64,000 nt of DNA from positions 186,001-250,000 of the forward strand of contig NZ_RAPE01000005.1 of NCBI RefSeq assembly GCF_003651245.1, given 5' to 3'. The notes below the pieces were generated by a model. It was not told the origin of the DNA. It saw nothing but the letters and a program-made list of their open reading frames with translations, and made no database searches. This DNA is from Roseovarius spongiae. Its GTDB lineage: Bacteria; Pseudomonadota; Alphaproteobacteria; Rhodobacterales; Rhodobacteraceae. Shown here in pieces: positions 1 to 8,559 of this stretch (its first letter is position 1; the number at the start of each line of letters is the position of its first letter). Both the position numbers and the translations under genes were made by a program.

Positions 1-767
1 CCGATACCGTCGGCGTGCCTGCGCCGGGGGTGGAAATCCGCATCGCCGAGGATGGCGAGGTCTTCTATCGCAGCCCCGGCGTGTTCGAGTGCTATTACAA
101 GAACGAGGAAAGCACCAAATCGACCAAGGATCCCGAGGGCTGGGTGGCCACCGGCGACGCCGGCTTCTTCGACGACGAAACTGGCCAATTGCGCATCATC
201 GACCGCGCCAAGGACGTCGGAAAGATGGCGAACGGCGCGCTCTTCGCGCCGAAATATGTCGAGAACAAGCTGAAATTCTTTCCCAACATCCTCGAGGCCG
301 TGGTCTTCGGCAACGAGCGTGAGGAATGCACCGCCTTCATCAATATCGACCTCACCGCCGTGGGCAACTGGGCCGAGCGCAACAATATCGGCTACGCGAG
401 TTACCAGGAACTCGCCGGGCATCCGCGCGTGCTCGACACGATCCGCGAGCATGTGGAAGAGGTGAACCGCTCGCTCGCCGACGACCCGATGCTGGGCCAT
501 TGCCAGGTGCACCGCTTCCTCGTGCTGCACAAGGAACTCGATGCAGACGACGGCGAGATGACCCGCACCCGCAAGGTGCGCCGCGGCGTGATCTCGGAGA
601 AGTTCGACGATCTTCTTGGCGCGCTCTACGACGGCTCGGACGAGATATTCACCAAAACCGAAGTGACCTACGAGGACGGCCGCAAGGGAAGCATCTCCGC
701 GACGCTCAAGATCGTGGAGGCGGCGGTGAAGCCGGTAGAGGACGCGAGACAGGTGGCGGCGGAATGA
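1..767 (+). CDS. AMP-forming acyl-CoA synthetase, C-terminal part (5' end outside window)
   Basis: The reading frame is open from base 3 and ends at 767, giving the last 254 residues of an adenylate-forming CoA ligase. Such enzymes activate a carboxylic acid with ATP and load it on CoA. The C-terminal half of an AMP-binding domain is visible: the GWVATGDAGFFDD motif (the conserved TGD of the family) is followed by the hinge-like RIIDRAKD stretch. The length of what remains and the KMANGALFAPKYVENKLK segment resemble the long-chain fatty-acyl-CoA synthetases found beside Liv-type ABC transporters in Rhodobacteraceae. It is followed after about 100 bp by the first transporter gene in the same direction, so it is probably the first gene of the operon. 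The substrate cannot be read from the sequence. Confidence 0.85.
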   Translation, partial: DTVGVPAPGVEIRIAEDGEVFYRSPGVFECYYKNEESTKSTKDPEGWVATGDAGFFDDETGQLRIIDRAKDVGKMANGALFAPKYVENKLKFFPNILEAVVFGNEREECTAFINIDLTAVGNWAERNNIGYASYQELAGHPRVLDTIREHVEEVNRSLADDPMLGHCQVHRFLVLHKELDADDGEMTRTRKVRRGVISEKFDDLLGALYDGSDEIFTKTEVTYEDGRKGSISATLKIVEAAVKPVEDARQVAAE

Positions 768-873
768 GGGGGGAGTGCATGTTTCACCTGCGCCCCGCAA
801 CCAGCGCCGCCCCCCGGCCTCTCCCCATCTCGGAAGATGGCTGGGCGGGCTCTCCCCATGCCGGAGGCGCGCC

Positions 874-1692
874 ATGCTAGACGCGAGCGAAGGCTACACC
901 ACCGAGGATGGCCGCAAGATCGGCGGCGTCGTCATGGAGATGAAGAACATCACGCTGCGCTTCGGCGGGGTGGTGGCGATTCAGGACATCAGTTTCGACA
1001 TCCGCGAAGGCGAAATCCGCGCGATCATCGGACCCAACGGCGCGGGCAAGTCCTCCATGCTCAACGTGATCAGCGGCTTCTACAACCCGCAGGAGGGCGA
1101 GGTGTTCTACAAGGGCGAGAAACGCCCGCCGATGAAGCCCTACCAGGTCGCGCGGCAGGGCATCGCGCGCACCTTCCAGAACATCGCGCTGTTCGAGGGG
1201 ATGAGCGTTCTCGACAACGTGATGACGGGCCGCATCCGGCAGATGAAGGCGGGGCTGCTGGCGCAGGCGCTCTGGAAGGGCCGGGCCGAGCGCGAGGAGG
1301 TCGAGAACCGCGAGGTGGTCGAGAAGGTCATCGACTTCCTCGAGATTCAGCACATCCGCAAGACGCCCGTGGGGCGGCTGCCTTACGGGCTCAAGAAACG
1401 GGTGGAGCTGGCGCGCGCGCTGGCGGCGGAGCCGTCGATCCTGCTGCTGGACGAACCGATGGCGGGCATGAACGTGGAGGAGAAGGAGGACATGAGCCGC
1501 TTCATCCTCGACGTGAACGACGAATTCGGCACCACCATCGCGCTGATCGAACATGACATGGGCGTCGTCATGGATCTGTCCGACCGCGTCGTGGTGATGG
1601 ATTACGGCAAGAAGATCGGCGACGGCACGCCCGACGAGGTGCGCGGCAATCAGGACGTGATCGACGCCTACCTGGGGGTGGCGCATGACTGA
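874..1692 (+). CDS. livG: Liv-type ABC transporter ATP-binding protein (LivG-like)
   Basis: A 272-residue cytoplasmic ATPase of a branched-chain-amino-acid-family (HAAT) importer. The Walker A motif GPNGAGKSS lies near residue 53. The signature region reads LPYGLKKRVELARAL, a LivG-type variant in which YG replaces the usual SGG. Walker B is SILLLDEPMAGM, and the switch histidine is in ALIEHDMG. The ATG at 874 was chosen over upstream in-frame codons because a GGAGG ribosome site lies about seven bases before it and the domain starts soon after. It pairs with the LivF-like ATPase at 5393 to energise the permeases at 1785 and 2858. Confidence 0.9.
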   Translation: MLDASEGYTTEDGRKIGGVVMEMKNITLRFGGVVAIQDISFDIREGEIRAIIGPNGAGKSSMLNVISGFYNPQEGEVFYKGEKRPPMKPYQVARQGIARTFQNIALFEGMSVLDNVMTGRIRQMKAGLLAQALWKGRAEREEVENREVVEKVIDFLEIQHIRKTPVGRLPYGLKKRVELARALAAEPSILLLDEPMAGMNVEEKEDMSRFILDVNDEFGTTIALIEHDMGVVMDLSDRVVVMDYGKKIGDGTPDEVRGNQDVIDAYLGVAHD

Positions 1693-1720
1693 GCGGGCAA
1701 CCCGGCGCGTTCGCGTGACG

Positions 1721-1769
1721 CCAAGAGTTTTTGTTGAAAACTCTTGGCAAATTTCTTCGAAGAAATTTG
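1721..1769. repeat. Two adjacent perfect palindromes between livG and livH
   Basis: The first inverted repeat has 11-bp arms (CCAAGAGTTTT at 1721-1731 and its complement at 1737-1747) around a 5-base loop. The second, at 1748-1769, is a perfect 22-bp palindrome centred on TTCGAA. Both lie within the 92-bp gap before livH and end 15 bases before its start. They could form hairpins in the mRNA or be a small dispersed repeat. Confidence 0.85.
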
Positions 1770-1784
1770 CAGGGGGCGGGACCG

Positions 1785-2774
1785 ATGCCTGACCAATTGA
1801 TCTTCGCGATGGAGGTCTTCCTCAACGGTCTCATGGCGGGCGTGCTCTATGCGCTTGTCGCGCTCGGCTTCGTGCTGATCTTCAAGGCCAGCGGCATCTT
1901 CAACTACGCCCAGGGCGTCATGGCGCTCTTTGCGGCGTTGACGCTGGTGGGGGTGATGGAGGGGCAGGTGCCGTTCTCGCATCTCGTCAACGCGGTGCTG
2001 GGGACGGAGATCCACCATTTCGGCTGGCATGTGCCGGCGTTGCTGGCGATCGCGCTCACCATGCTGGTGATGATCGCGCTGGCCTGGGCGGTCAATCACT
2101 TCGTGTTCCGCCACCTCGTCAACCAGGAGCCGATCATCCTCTTCATGGCGACCATCGGGCTGGCCTATTTCCTCGAGGGGCTGGGCGACATCATGTGGGG
2201 CGCGGACATCAAGAAGCTTGATGTCGGGCTGCCGCAGGGGATCAACACGATCATCGACGAATATACCTACAACCTCTTCGATTACGGGTTCTTCATCGAC
2301 AATCTCGACATCGTGGCGACGCTGATCGCCGCGGTGCTGGTGGCCGGCCTCATCGTCTTTGCGCAATACACCAAACAGGGCCGCGCCATGCGCGCCGTCG
2401 CGGACGACCACCAGGCGGCGCTGAGCGTGGGCATCTCGCTCAACTGGATATGGGTCATGGTCTGGTCGCTGGCCGGGTTCGTGGCCCTGGTTGCGGGGAT
2501 CGTCTGGGGGACGAAATCGGGCGTGCAGTTCTCGTTGTCGCTGATCGCGCTCAAGGCGCTTCCCGTCTTGATGCTGGGCGGCTTCACCTCGATCCCCGGC
2601 GCGATCGTCGGCGGGCTGATCATCGGGGTGGGCGAGAAGCTGTTCGAGTTCCTGATCGGCGCGCCCTACCTCGGCGGGGCGACCGAAAACTGGTTCGCCT
2701 ACATGCTGGCGCTGCTGTTCCTGGTGTTCCGCCCGCAGGGATTGTTCGGGGAGAAGATCATTGAACGTGTTTGA
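1785..2774 (+). CDS. livH: Liv-type ABC transporter permease (LivH-like)
   Basis: A 329-residue, strongly hydrophobic inner-membrane permease of the HAAT importer family. Several membrane spans are visible, beginning with FLNGLMAGVLYALVALGFVL near residues 11-30, and the family motif GxxxYxxxGVxLxxI is present in outline. The central cytoplasmic stretch TKQGRAMRAVADDHQAA is the typical ATPase-contact (EAA-like) loop of LivH proteins. The ATG at 1785 follows a purine-rich AGGGGGCGGG site. It follows livG after a gap filled by two palindromes, and livM comes next. The substrate is unknown. Confidence 0.9.
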   Translation: MPDQLIFAMEVFLNGLMAGVLYALVALGFVLIFKASGIFNYAQGVMALFAALTLVGVMEGQVPFSHLVNAVLGTEIHHFGWHVPALLAIALTMLVMIALAWAVNHFVFRHLVNQEPIILFMATIGLAYFLEGLGDIMWGADIKKLDVGLPQGINTIIDEYTYNLFDYGFFIDNLDIVATLIAAVLVAGLIVFAQYTKQGRAMRAVADDHQAALSVGISLNWIWVMVWSLAGFVALVAGIVWGTKSGVQFSLSLIALKALPVLMLGGFTSIPGAIVGGLIIGVGEKLFEFLIGAPYLGGATENWFAYMLALLFLVFRPQGLFGEKIIERV

Positions 2775-2820
2775 CGATGGCAAAGCGCGGGCCGTTTCCG
2801 GGGCTCCGCCCCGGACCGCG

Positions 2821-2842
2821 GGATATTTCCGGCAAGAAGAAG
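2821..2842 (+). repeat. Short intergenic element GGATATTTC-n3-CAAGAA (copy 1)
   Basis: This 22-base element lies between livH and livM just before the livM ribosome site. It matches the element at 5337-5358 at 18 of 22 positions. The ATTTC and GAAGAA ends resemble the arms of the palindrome at 1748-1769. Confidence 0.55.
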
Positions 2843-2857
2843 TAGCGGAGGGGCGGC

Positions 2858-3934
2858 ATGTTCTATCGTGAAGCGGGCGACTTCAAGACGTCCTACGCCG
2901 AGGACAACCAGACCTTTCCGATCAAGTTCGACCGCTATCGCTACTATGCCGTGCTGGCGGTGGCGTTCCTCGTCATCCCGTTCATCGTCAACGACTACTG
3001 GCTGAACGCGGTCCTGCTGCCGTTCCTGATCTACGCCATCGCCGCCATCGGGCTCAACATCCTGACCGGCTATTGCGGGCAGGTGAGCCTGGGCACCGGG
3101 GGTTTCATGGCGGTGGGGGCCTATGCCTGCTACAAGCTGATGACGGCCTTTCCCGATATCTCGATCCTGATCCATGTCGTGCTGGCGGGCGGGATCACCG
3201 CGGCGGTCGGCGTGCTCTTCGGGCTGCCGTCCCTGCGCATCAAGGGGTTCTACCTCGCCGTGGCGACGCTGGCGGCGCAGTTCTTCCTCGTCTGGCTGTT
3301 CAACCGGGTGCCGTGGTTCTACAACTACTCGGCCTCGGGCCAGATCAGCGCCCCGGAGCGCACGGTGTTCGGAGTGCCGGTCACGGGGGCCGAAACTTCG
3401 GCCTGGGCGGTTTATCTCGTCTGTCTCGTGTTCCTGACGGCGAGCGCGCTGATCGCGCGCAACCTCACCCGCGGCATGGCGGGGCGCAAGTGGATGGCGA
3501 TCCGCGACATGGACATCGCCGCCGAGATCATCGGCGTCGACCCCTTGCGCGCGAAGCTCAGCGCTTTTGCGGTCTCGAGCTTCTTCATCGGGGTTTCCGG
3601 CGCGCTGTTCTTCGCGGTCTATCTCGGCGCGGTCGAGGTCGGCGAGGCGTTCGGCATCAACAAGTCGTTCCTGGTGCTCTTCATGGTCATCATCGGCGGG
3701 CTGGGCTCGATCTTCGGCAGCTTTGCGGGGGCGGCGTTCCTCGTGCTGCTGCCGGTGTTGCTGAAGAACCTGCTGGTGGGCAGCCTCGGCTGGCCGACTG
3801 ACGTGGCGGCGCATCTGGAACTGATCATCGTCGGCGCGCTGATCGTCGTCTTTCTCGTGGCCGAGCCGCACGGGCTGGCGCAGCTGTGGCGCGTGGCCAA
3901 GGAGAAACTGAGACTATGGCCGTTCCCGCATTAG
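2858..3934 (+). CDS. livM: Liv-type ABC transporter permease (LivM-like)
   Basis: A 358-residue integral membrane permease, the second membrane subunit of the importer. After a polar N-terminus of about 27 residues come many hydrophobic spans. The LivM hallmark ILTGYCGQVSLGTGGFMAVGAYACY lies near residues 69-92 (GQVSLG is the family motif). The ATPase-contact loop GRKWMAIRDMDIAAEIIGVD lies around residues 208-229. GAGGGGCGGC precedes the ATG. The gene sits between livH and the binding-protein gene in one transcriptional direction. Confidence 0.9.
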   Translation: MFYREAGDFKTSYAEDNQTFPIKFDRYRYYAVLAVAFLVIPFIVNDYWLNAVLLPFLIYAIAAIGLNILTGYCGQVSLGTGGFMAVGAYACYKLMTAFPDISILIHVVLAGGITAAVGVLFGLPSLRIKGFYLAVATLAAQFFLVWLFNRVPWFYNYSASGQISAPERTVFGVPVTGAETSAWAVYLVCLVFLTASALIARNLTRGMAGRKWMAIRDMDIAAEIIGVDPLRAKLSAFAVSSFFIGVSGALFFAVYLGAVEVGEAFGINKSFLVLFMVIIGGLGSIFGSFAGAAFLVLLPVLLKNLLVGSLGWPTDVAAHLELIIVGALIVVFLVAEPHGLAQLWRVAKEKLRLWPFPH

Positions 3935-4008
3935 CGGGCGGCCGGGCGCGGCGGGGAGAGTTCCCCAAGCGCGGAACCATCGGACGAAACCAAGGGAGGA
4001 AACCACCG

Positions 4009-5292
4009 ATGAGAAAGATGTTCATGACTGCGGCGCTGGGCGCGGCGCTAGCCGCGGGGCCGGCGCTGGCGGAGCTGGTGGTCCCCGACCTGAGCTACCG
4101 CACCGGCCCCTACGGGGCGAACGGCATCCCGTTCTCGGACGGCTATCAGGACTATTTCACGCTGGTCAACGAGCGTGACGGCGGCGTCGGCGGAGAGAAG
4201 ATCCGCATCGCCGAATGCGAGACCGGCTACAACACCGAGAAGGGCGTCGAGTGCTACGAGGCCACGAAGGATGAGGGCAGCCTCGTCTATCAACCGCTGT
4301 CGACGGGGATTACCTACCAGCTGATCCCCAAGACCGCCGCCGACGGCATCCCGATGCACACGATGGGCTACGGGCGCACCTCGGCCAAGAACGGCGCTGT
4401 GTTCCGCAACGTGTTCAACTACCCGGCCAATTACTGGGACGGGGCGAGCCACGCGATCACCCATATCCTAAACGAGAATGACGGCGACATCTCGGGGCGC
4501 AAGATCGCGCTGGTCTATCACAACAGCGCCTATGGCAAGGAGCCGATCCGCACGCTGGAGGAGCTGGCGAAGAAACATGGGTTCGAGCTGATGCTGCTGC
4601 CGGTCGATCACCCGGGCCAGGAGCAGAAATCGCAATGGCTGCAGATCCGCCGCGAGAAGCCCGACAACGTGATCATGTGGGGCTGGGGCGTGATGAACCA
4701 GGTGGCGATCCAGGAGGCGGTGAACATCCGTTACCCGATGGACCAGTTCATCGGCATCTGGTGGTCCGGGTCTGAAAATGACGTGAAGGCGGCGGGCGAT
4801 GGCGCCGACGGCTACAAGGCGCTGACCTTCCACAACCTGGGTGATGACTACCCGCTTTACGACGACATGCGCAAATACGTCGTCGACGCAGGCAAGGCCG
4901 CGGGCGCGGGCGACCAGGTGGGCAGCGTGCTCTACAACCGCGGCATGTATGCCGCGATGCTGGCGGTCGAGGCGATCAAGACCGCGCAGGAGCTCGCCGG
5001 CACCTCGAACATCACGTCCGAGCAGATGCGCGACGGGATGGAGGCGCTCGAGATCACCGAGGCCAAGATGGCTGCGCTGGGTCTCCCCGCCTTCGGCCCC
5101 GAGTTCAAGGTCACCTGCGAAAACCATGGCGGCGACGGCTATGGCGCCGTGTCGCAATGGGACGCAGCGGCGGGCGAATACAAGCTCATCACCGACTACT
5201 ACCAGTCCGACCAAGAGGTCATCGGCAAGCTGGTCGCCGAGGACTCGGCCGCCTACGCCGAGGAGAACGGCATCACGCCGGGCTGCGACTAA
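4009..5292 (+). CDS. Periplasmic substrate-binding protein of the Liv-type transporter
   Basis: A 427-residue secreted binding protein of the type I periplasmic fold (Peripla_BP_6 / leucine-binding-protein family). Residues 1-21 form a signal peptide: a basic MRKM start, a hydrophobic core, and a cleavage site after ALA. Typical features are the N-terminal ERDGGVGGEKI segment and the hinge region ISGRKIALVYHNSAYGKE. A GGAGG ribosome site sits about eight bases before the ATG. It is longer than E. coli LivK (about 370 residues), and its relatives usually bind aromatic or other carboxylic acids. The two flanking CoA ligases support an organic acid as ligand, but this is inference. Confidence 0.88.
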   Translation: MRKMFMTAALGAALAAGPALAELVVPDLSYRTGPYGANGIPFSDGYQDYFTLVNERDGGVGGEKIRIAECETGYNTEKGVECYEATKDEGSLVYQPLSTGITYQLIPKTAADGIPMHTMGYGRTSAKNGAVFRNVFNYPANYWDGASHAITHILNENDGDISGRKIALVYHNSAYGKEPIRTLEELAKKHGFELMLLPVDHPGQEQKSQWLQIRREKPDNVIMWGWGVMNQVAIQEAVNIRYPMDQFIGIWWSGSENDVKAAGDGADGYKALTFHNLGDDYPLYDDMRKYVVDAGKAAGAGDQVGSVLYNRGMYAAMLAVEAIKTAQELAGTSNITSEQMRDGMEALEITEAKMAALGLPAFGPEFKVTCENHGGDGYGAVSQWDAAAGEYKLITDYYQSDQEVIGKLVAEDSAAYAEENGITPGCD

Positions 5293-5336
5293 GCGCGCTC
5301 TTCCCGGCCGCGGCGCCCGTCGCGGCCGGGGAGTTT

Positions 5337-5358
5337 GGATATTTCTACCAAGAAAAAG
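5337..5358 (+). repeat. Short intergenic element GGATATTTC-n3-CAAGAA (copy 2)
   Basis: Second copy of the element at 2821-2842, lying between the binding-protein stop and the LivF-like ATPase start. It has the same orientation and a similar distance to the downstream gene. The three central bases differ, as does one base in the right half. Confidence 0.55.
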
Positions 5359-5392
5359 CAGGGGTGGAGCACCCCAACGGGAGGCGATTGCG

Positions 5393-6217
5393 ATGCTCGA
5401 TGCTGGGGAGACCGACGAGAAGCTGCTCGAGGTGAACAATATCGAGGTGATCTACAATCACGTGATATTGGTCCTGAAGGGCGTCAGCCTGAGCGTGCCC
5501 AAGGGCGGGATCACCGCGCTTCTGGGCGGCAACGGGGCGGGCAAGACCACCACGCTCAAGTCGATCTCGAACCTGCTGCGCTCGGAGCGCGGCGAGGTGA
5601 CCAAGGGCAGCATCACCTATCACGGCGAGCGGATACAGGACCTCGCGCCCTCGGACCTCGTCAAGCGGGGCGTCATCCAGGTAATGGAGGGGCGGCACTG
5701 CTTTGAGCACCTGACGGTCGAGGAAAACCTGCTGACCGGGGCCTATACGCGCAGCGCGGGGCGCGGCGACATCGACGCCGATCTCGACCTCGTCTACAGC
5801 TATTTTCCGCGGCTCAAGGAGCGGCGGCGCAGCCAGGCGGGCTATACCTCTGGCGGGGAACAGCAGATGGTCGCCATCGGGCGCGCCCTGATGAGCCGTC
5901 CTGAAACGATCCTGCTGGACGAGCCGAGCATGGGGCTCGCGCCGCAGCTGGTGGAGGAGATCTTCAACATCGTGAAGTCGCTGAACGACAACGAGGGCGC
6001 GACCTTTCTTCTGGCCGAGCAGAACACCAACGTCGCGCTGCGTTTCGCGCATTACGGCTATATCCTGGAATCCGGGCGCGTGGTGATGGACGGCCCCGCG
6101 AAGGAGCTGCGCGAGAACCCGGACGTGAAGGAATTCTACCTCGGCATGTCGGACGAGGGGCGCAAGAGCTTTCGCGACGTGCGCAGCTACCGGCGGCGCA
6201 AGCGGTGGCTGAGTTGA
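5393..6217 (+). CDS. livF: Liv-type ABC transporter ATP-binding protein (LivF-like)
   Basis: A 274-residue ATPase, the second nucleotide-binding subunit. Walker A GGNGAGKT is at residues 45-52. The signature reads TSGGEQQMVAIGRAL, Walker B is TILLDEPSMGLAP, and the switch-histidine position is glutamine-rich (LLAEQNT), as is common in LivF. The ATG at 5393 follows GGGAGGCG. The protein continues about 20 residues past the usual LivF end (EFYLG) with an arginine- and lysine-rich tail ending YRRRKRWLS, which is unusual. The gene lies between the binding protein and the PaaK-like ligase. Confidence 0.9.
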   Translation: MLDAGETDEKLLEVNNIEVIYNHVILVLKGVSLSVPKGGITALLGGNGAGKTTTLKSISNLLRSERGEVTKGSITYHGERIQDLAPSDLVKRGVIQVMEGRHCFEHLTVEENLLTGAYTRSAGRGDIDADLDLVYSYFPRLKERRRSQAGYTSGGEQQMVAIGRALMSRPETILLDEPSMGLAPQLVEEIFNIVKSLNDNEGATFLLAEQNTNVALRFAHYGYILESGRVVMDGPAKELRENPDVKEFYLGMSDEGRKSFRDVRSYRRRKRWLS

Positions 6218-6244
6218 CGGCGCGGATGGGCTGGAGAGGATATT

Positions 6245-7465
6245 ATGTCTAGACATTACGACGAGCTCGAGACCCGCAGCCCGGAGGCGCGCGCCGGCGC
6301 GCTGGCCCGCGACCTGCCGGCGCAGATCGCCCGCGCGCAGACGCTGCCCGGTTACGGCGACCGGCTCTCGGGCGTGGACGCTGCGCGCGTCATGTCGGTG
6401 GCCGCGCTTGCCGACCTGCCGGTGCTGCGCAAGTCCGACCTCGGCGCGGCGCAGGCCGGTGCGGCGCCCCTCGGAGGGCTGACGACGCGGCCCGCGGCAA
6501 CCTTCGCGCATGTGTTTCAGTCGCCGGGCCCGATTTACGAGCCGGGCGGCGACGCGCATGACTGGTGGCGCATGGGCCGTTTCCTGCATGCCTGCGGGAT
6601 CGGGCCGGGGGACATCGTGCAGAACTGCTTCGGCTATCACCTGACGCCCGCCGGCATGATCTTCGAGAACGGCGCGCGCGCGGTGGGGGCAGCGGTATTG
6701 CCCGCTGGGACCGGGCAGACCGAGCTTCAGGCGCGGGCGGCGCATGACATCGGCGTGACCGCCTATGCCGGGACGCCCGATTACCTCAAGGTGATCCTCG
6801 ACCGCGCGGACGAGATGGGCCTGCCGCTCAAGATCGCAAAGGCAGCCGTCGGAGGGGGCGCGTTGTTCCCGAGCCTGCGACGGGAATATGCCGATCGCGG
6901 CATCGAATGCCTGCAATGCTACGCCACCGCCGACCTTGGCAACATCGCCTTTGAGAGCGCCGCGATGGAGGGGCTGATCGTCGACGAGGGCGTGATCGTC
7001 GAGATCGTGACACCCGGCACCGGCGATCCCGTCCCGCCCGGCGAAGTGGGCGAAGTGGTGGTTACCACGCTCAACCCGGACTATCCGCTGATCCGCTTCG
7101 CCACCGGCGATCTGAGCGCGATCATGGAAGGCGCAAGCCCCTGCGGCAGAACGAATATCCGCATCAAGGGCTGGATGGGCCGCGCCGACCAGACCACCAA
7201 GTTCAAGGGCATGTTCGTGCGCCCCGAACAGGTCGCCGCGCTGGTCGCGCGCCACGACGAGATCGCCCGCGCCCGCGTCATCGCCAGCCGCGAGGGCGAG
7301 AGCGACGTGATGACCGTGCGCATCGAAGCCGAAGGCGGCGACGAGACGGCCTACGCGGCGTCGGTGGCCGAATTGCTCAAGCTCAAGGGCCGGGTCGAAA
7401 TCGTGCCAAGGGGCGCCCTTCCCAACGATGGAAAAGTCATAGAAGATCAGCGCGAGTACGATTGA
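6245..7465 (+). CDS. Phenylacetate-CoA ligase-like AMP-forming ligase
   Basis: A 406-residue member of the PaaK branch of adenylate-forming ligases, somewhat shorter than typical PaaK (about 430-440). Visible features include the YAGTPDYLKVILDRA segment, the CYATADLGNIAFE stretch in the position of the adenine-binding motif, the hinge region LIRFATGDLSAI, and the C-terminal GWMGRADQTTKFKGMFVRPEQV typical of the PaaK C-domain. GGAGAGG lies just before the ATG. It closes the transporter operon and probably makes a CoA thioester of an imported aryl or alkyl acid. Which acid is not evident. Confidence 0.85.
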   Translation: MSRHYDELETRSPEARAGALARDLPAQIARAQTLPGYGDRLSGVDAARVMSVAALADLPVLRKSDLGAAQAGAAPLGGLTTRPAATFAHVFQSPGPIYEPGGDAHDWWRMGRFLHACGIGPGDIVQNCFGYHLTPAGMIFENGARAVGAAVLPAGTGQTELQARAAHDIGVTAYAGTPDYLKVILDRADEMGLPLKIAKAAVGGGALFPSLRREYADRGIECLQCYATADLGNIAFESAAMEGLIVDEGVIVEIVTPGTGDPVPPGEVGEVVVTTLNPDYPLIRFATGDLSAIMEGASPCGRTNIRIKGWMGRADQTTKFKGMFVRPEQVAALVARHDEIARARVIASREGESDVMTVRIEAEGGDETAYAASVAELLKLKGRVEIVPRGALPNDGKVIEDQREYD

Positions 7466-7611
7466 CGGGGCCAGCAAGCCCGATCAGCGGCTAACTCTCC
7501 GAGCCCACCGTTCGGACGCTGAACGTTAAACGCCGACAAGTTGAATCGTTAACGCGGCCTTCACACCGCCCCTGCTATCCCGGTCCTCGGGTGAGTAAAT
7601 AGGTGGTGGAC

Positions 7612-8442
7612 ATGAGTGCGCAGAGCAATGCGCGGCCAGTCATCATCAAGAGAAAGAAGATCGTTCAGGGCGGCGGGCATCATGGCGGTGCCTGGAAGGT
7701 CGCCTACGCGGATTTCGTGACCGCGATGATGGCCTTTTTCCTGTTGATGTGGCTGCTGAACGCGACGACGGAAAAGCAACGCAAGGGGTTGGCCGATTAT
7801 TTCAGCCCGACTATCCCGATCAACCGCGTCTCGGGGGGCGGCGACGGCGATTTCGGCGGCGACAGCGTCTTTTCCGAAGAAACCCTGATCCGCAACGGCA
7901 CCGGCGCGACCCAGCGCCGCCCGACCGAAGCGGACCGCGCCCGCGGCGACCTGTCCGACCAGGCGGCTGAACTGGCGAAGATGAAGGAGGCCTTCGACAC
8001 ACTCCTGCAAGGGATGAGCGGCGAAAGCACGGTCACGCGCAACCTGCAACGGCATATCCTCACCCGCGTCACGGACGAGGGGCTGGTGGTCGAGCTGTTC
8101 GCGGTTGAGGGCGCGCCGCTGTTCGAGCCGGGCAGCGATGCGCCGACCGCGCTGATGCGCGCGCTGGCCGAACTCATGGTCGAACTCGGCGGACTCGTGA
8201 CCAATGCGCTGGCGATCGAAGGCCACACCAAGGCCGCGCCCGTGGTCCTGCGCGACAACCCGGTCTGGGATCTCTCCACCGCGCGCGCCAACGCGCTGCG
8301 ACGGTTGCTCGAATCGTCCGGCGTCCGCGCGGGTCGCATGCAGCGCGTCACAGGCCATGCGGATCGCGAGCCGGCGACCGATGATCCGATGGCGGCGCGC
8401 AACAACCGCATGGAGGTGATTTTCCTGCGATCCGATATCTGA
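7612..8442 (+). CDS. motB: Flagellar motor stator protein MotB
   Basis: A 276-residue MotB. After a basic N-terminus comes one membrane span (about residues 31-50, AYADFVTAMMAFFLLMWLL) containing the proton-carrying aspartate at D34. The TTEKQRKGLADYFSPT plug-like segment follows. The C-terminal OmpA-like peptidoglycan-binding domain includes EGHTKAAP and NNRMEVIF. An in-frame GTG at 7603 is also possible, but ATG 7612 has the AGGTGG ribosome site in better position. Its partner motA lies 10 kb away at 18872, so the stator pair is split. It starts the rightward hook operon. Confidence 0.9.
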   Translation: MSAQSNARPVIIKRKKIVQGGGHHGGAWKVAYADFVTAMMAFFLLMWLLNATTEKQRKGLADYFSPTIPINRVSGGGDGDFGGDSVFSEETLIRNGTGATQRRPTEADRARGDLSDQAAELAKMKEAFDTLLQGMSGESTVTRNLQRHILTRVTDEGLVVELFAVEGAPLFEPGSDAPTALMRALAELMVELGGLVTNALAIEGHTKAAPVVLRDNPVWDLSTARANALRRLLESSGVRAGRMQRVTGHADREPATDDPMAARNNRMEVIFLRSDI

Positions 8443-8486
8443 CGAAGACGCGACAGGCGCGCGGGGAATAGGCCGAATTTTATCTG

Positions 8487-8501
8487 TTAGCACGCTGTTA
8501 A
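8487..8501 (+). promoter_or_regulatory. CtrA-like box upstream of flgE (TTAG-N7-TTAA)
   Basis: TTAGCACGCTGTTAA differs by one base from the alphaproteobacterial CtrA consensus TTAA-N7-TTAA. It sits 59 bases before the favoured flgE start. CtrA controls flagellar operons in many Rhodobacterales. That this site is bound is inference. Confidence 0.55.
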
Positions 8502-8559
8502 AGGGAGAGGCGCTATGCCTTGTGCCCAGGAACAGCCGATGCAGCAGAAAGGCGTATTC

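Noticed and set aside
5345-7477. 710-aa open frame on the minus strand across livF and the PaaK-like gene
   Set aside because: It spans two well-supported genes on the other strand and is His/Arg/Ala-rich noise.
7526-7552. Two TTAA half-sites upstream of motB
   Set aside because: Their spacing (19 bases) does not fit the CtrA N7 rule, so no box is called.
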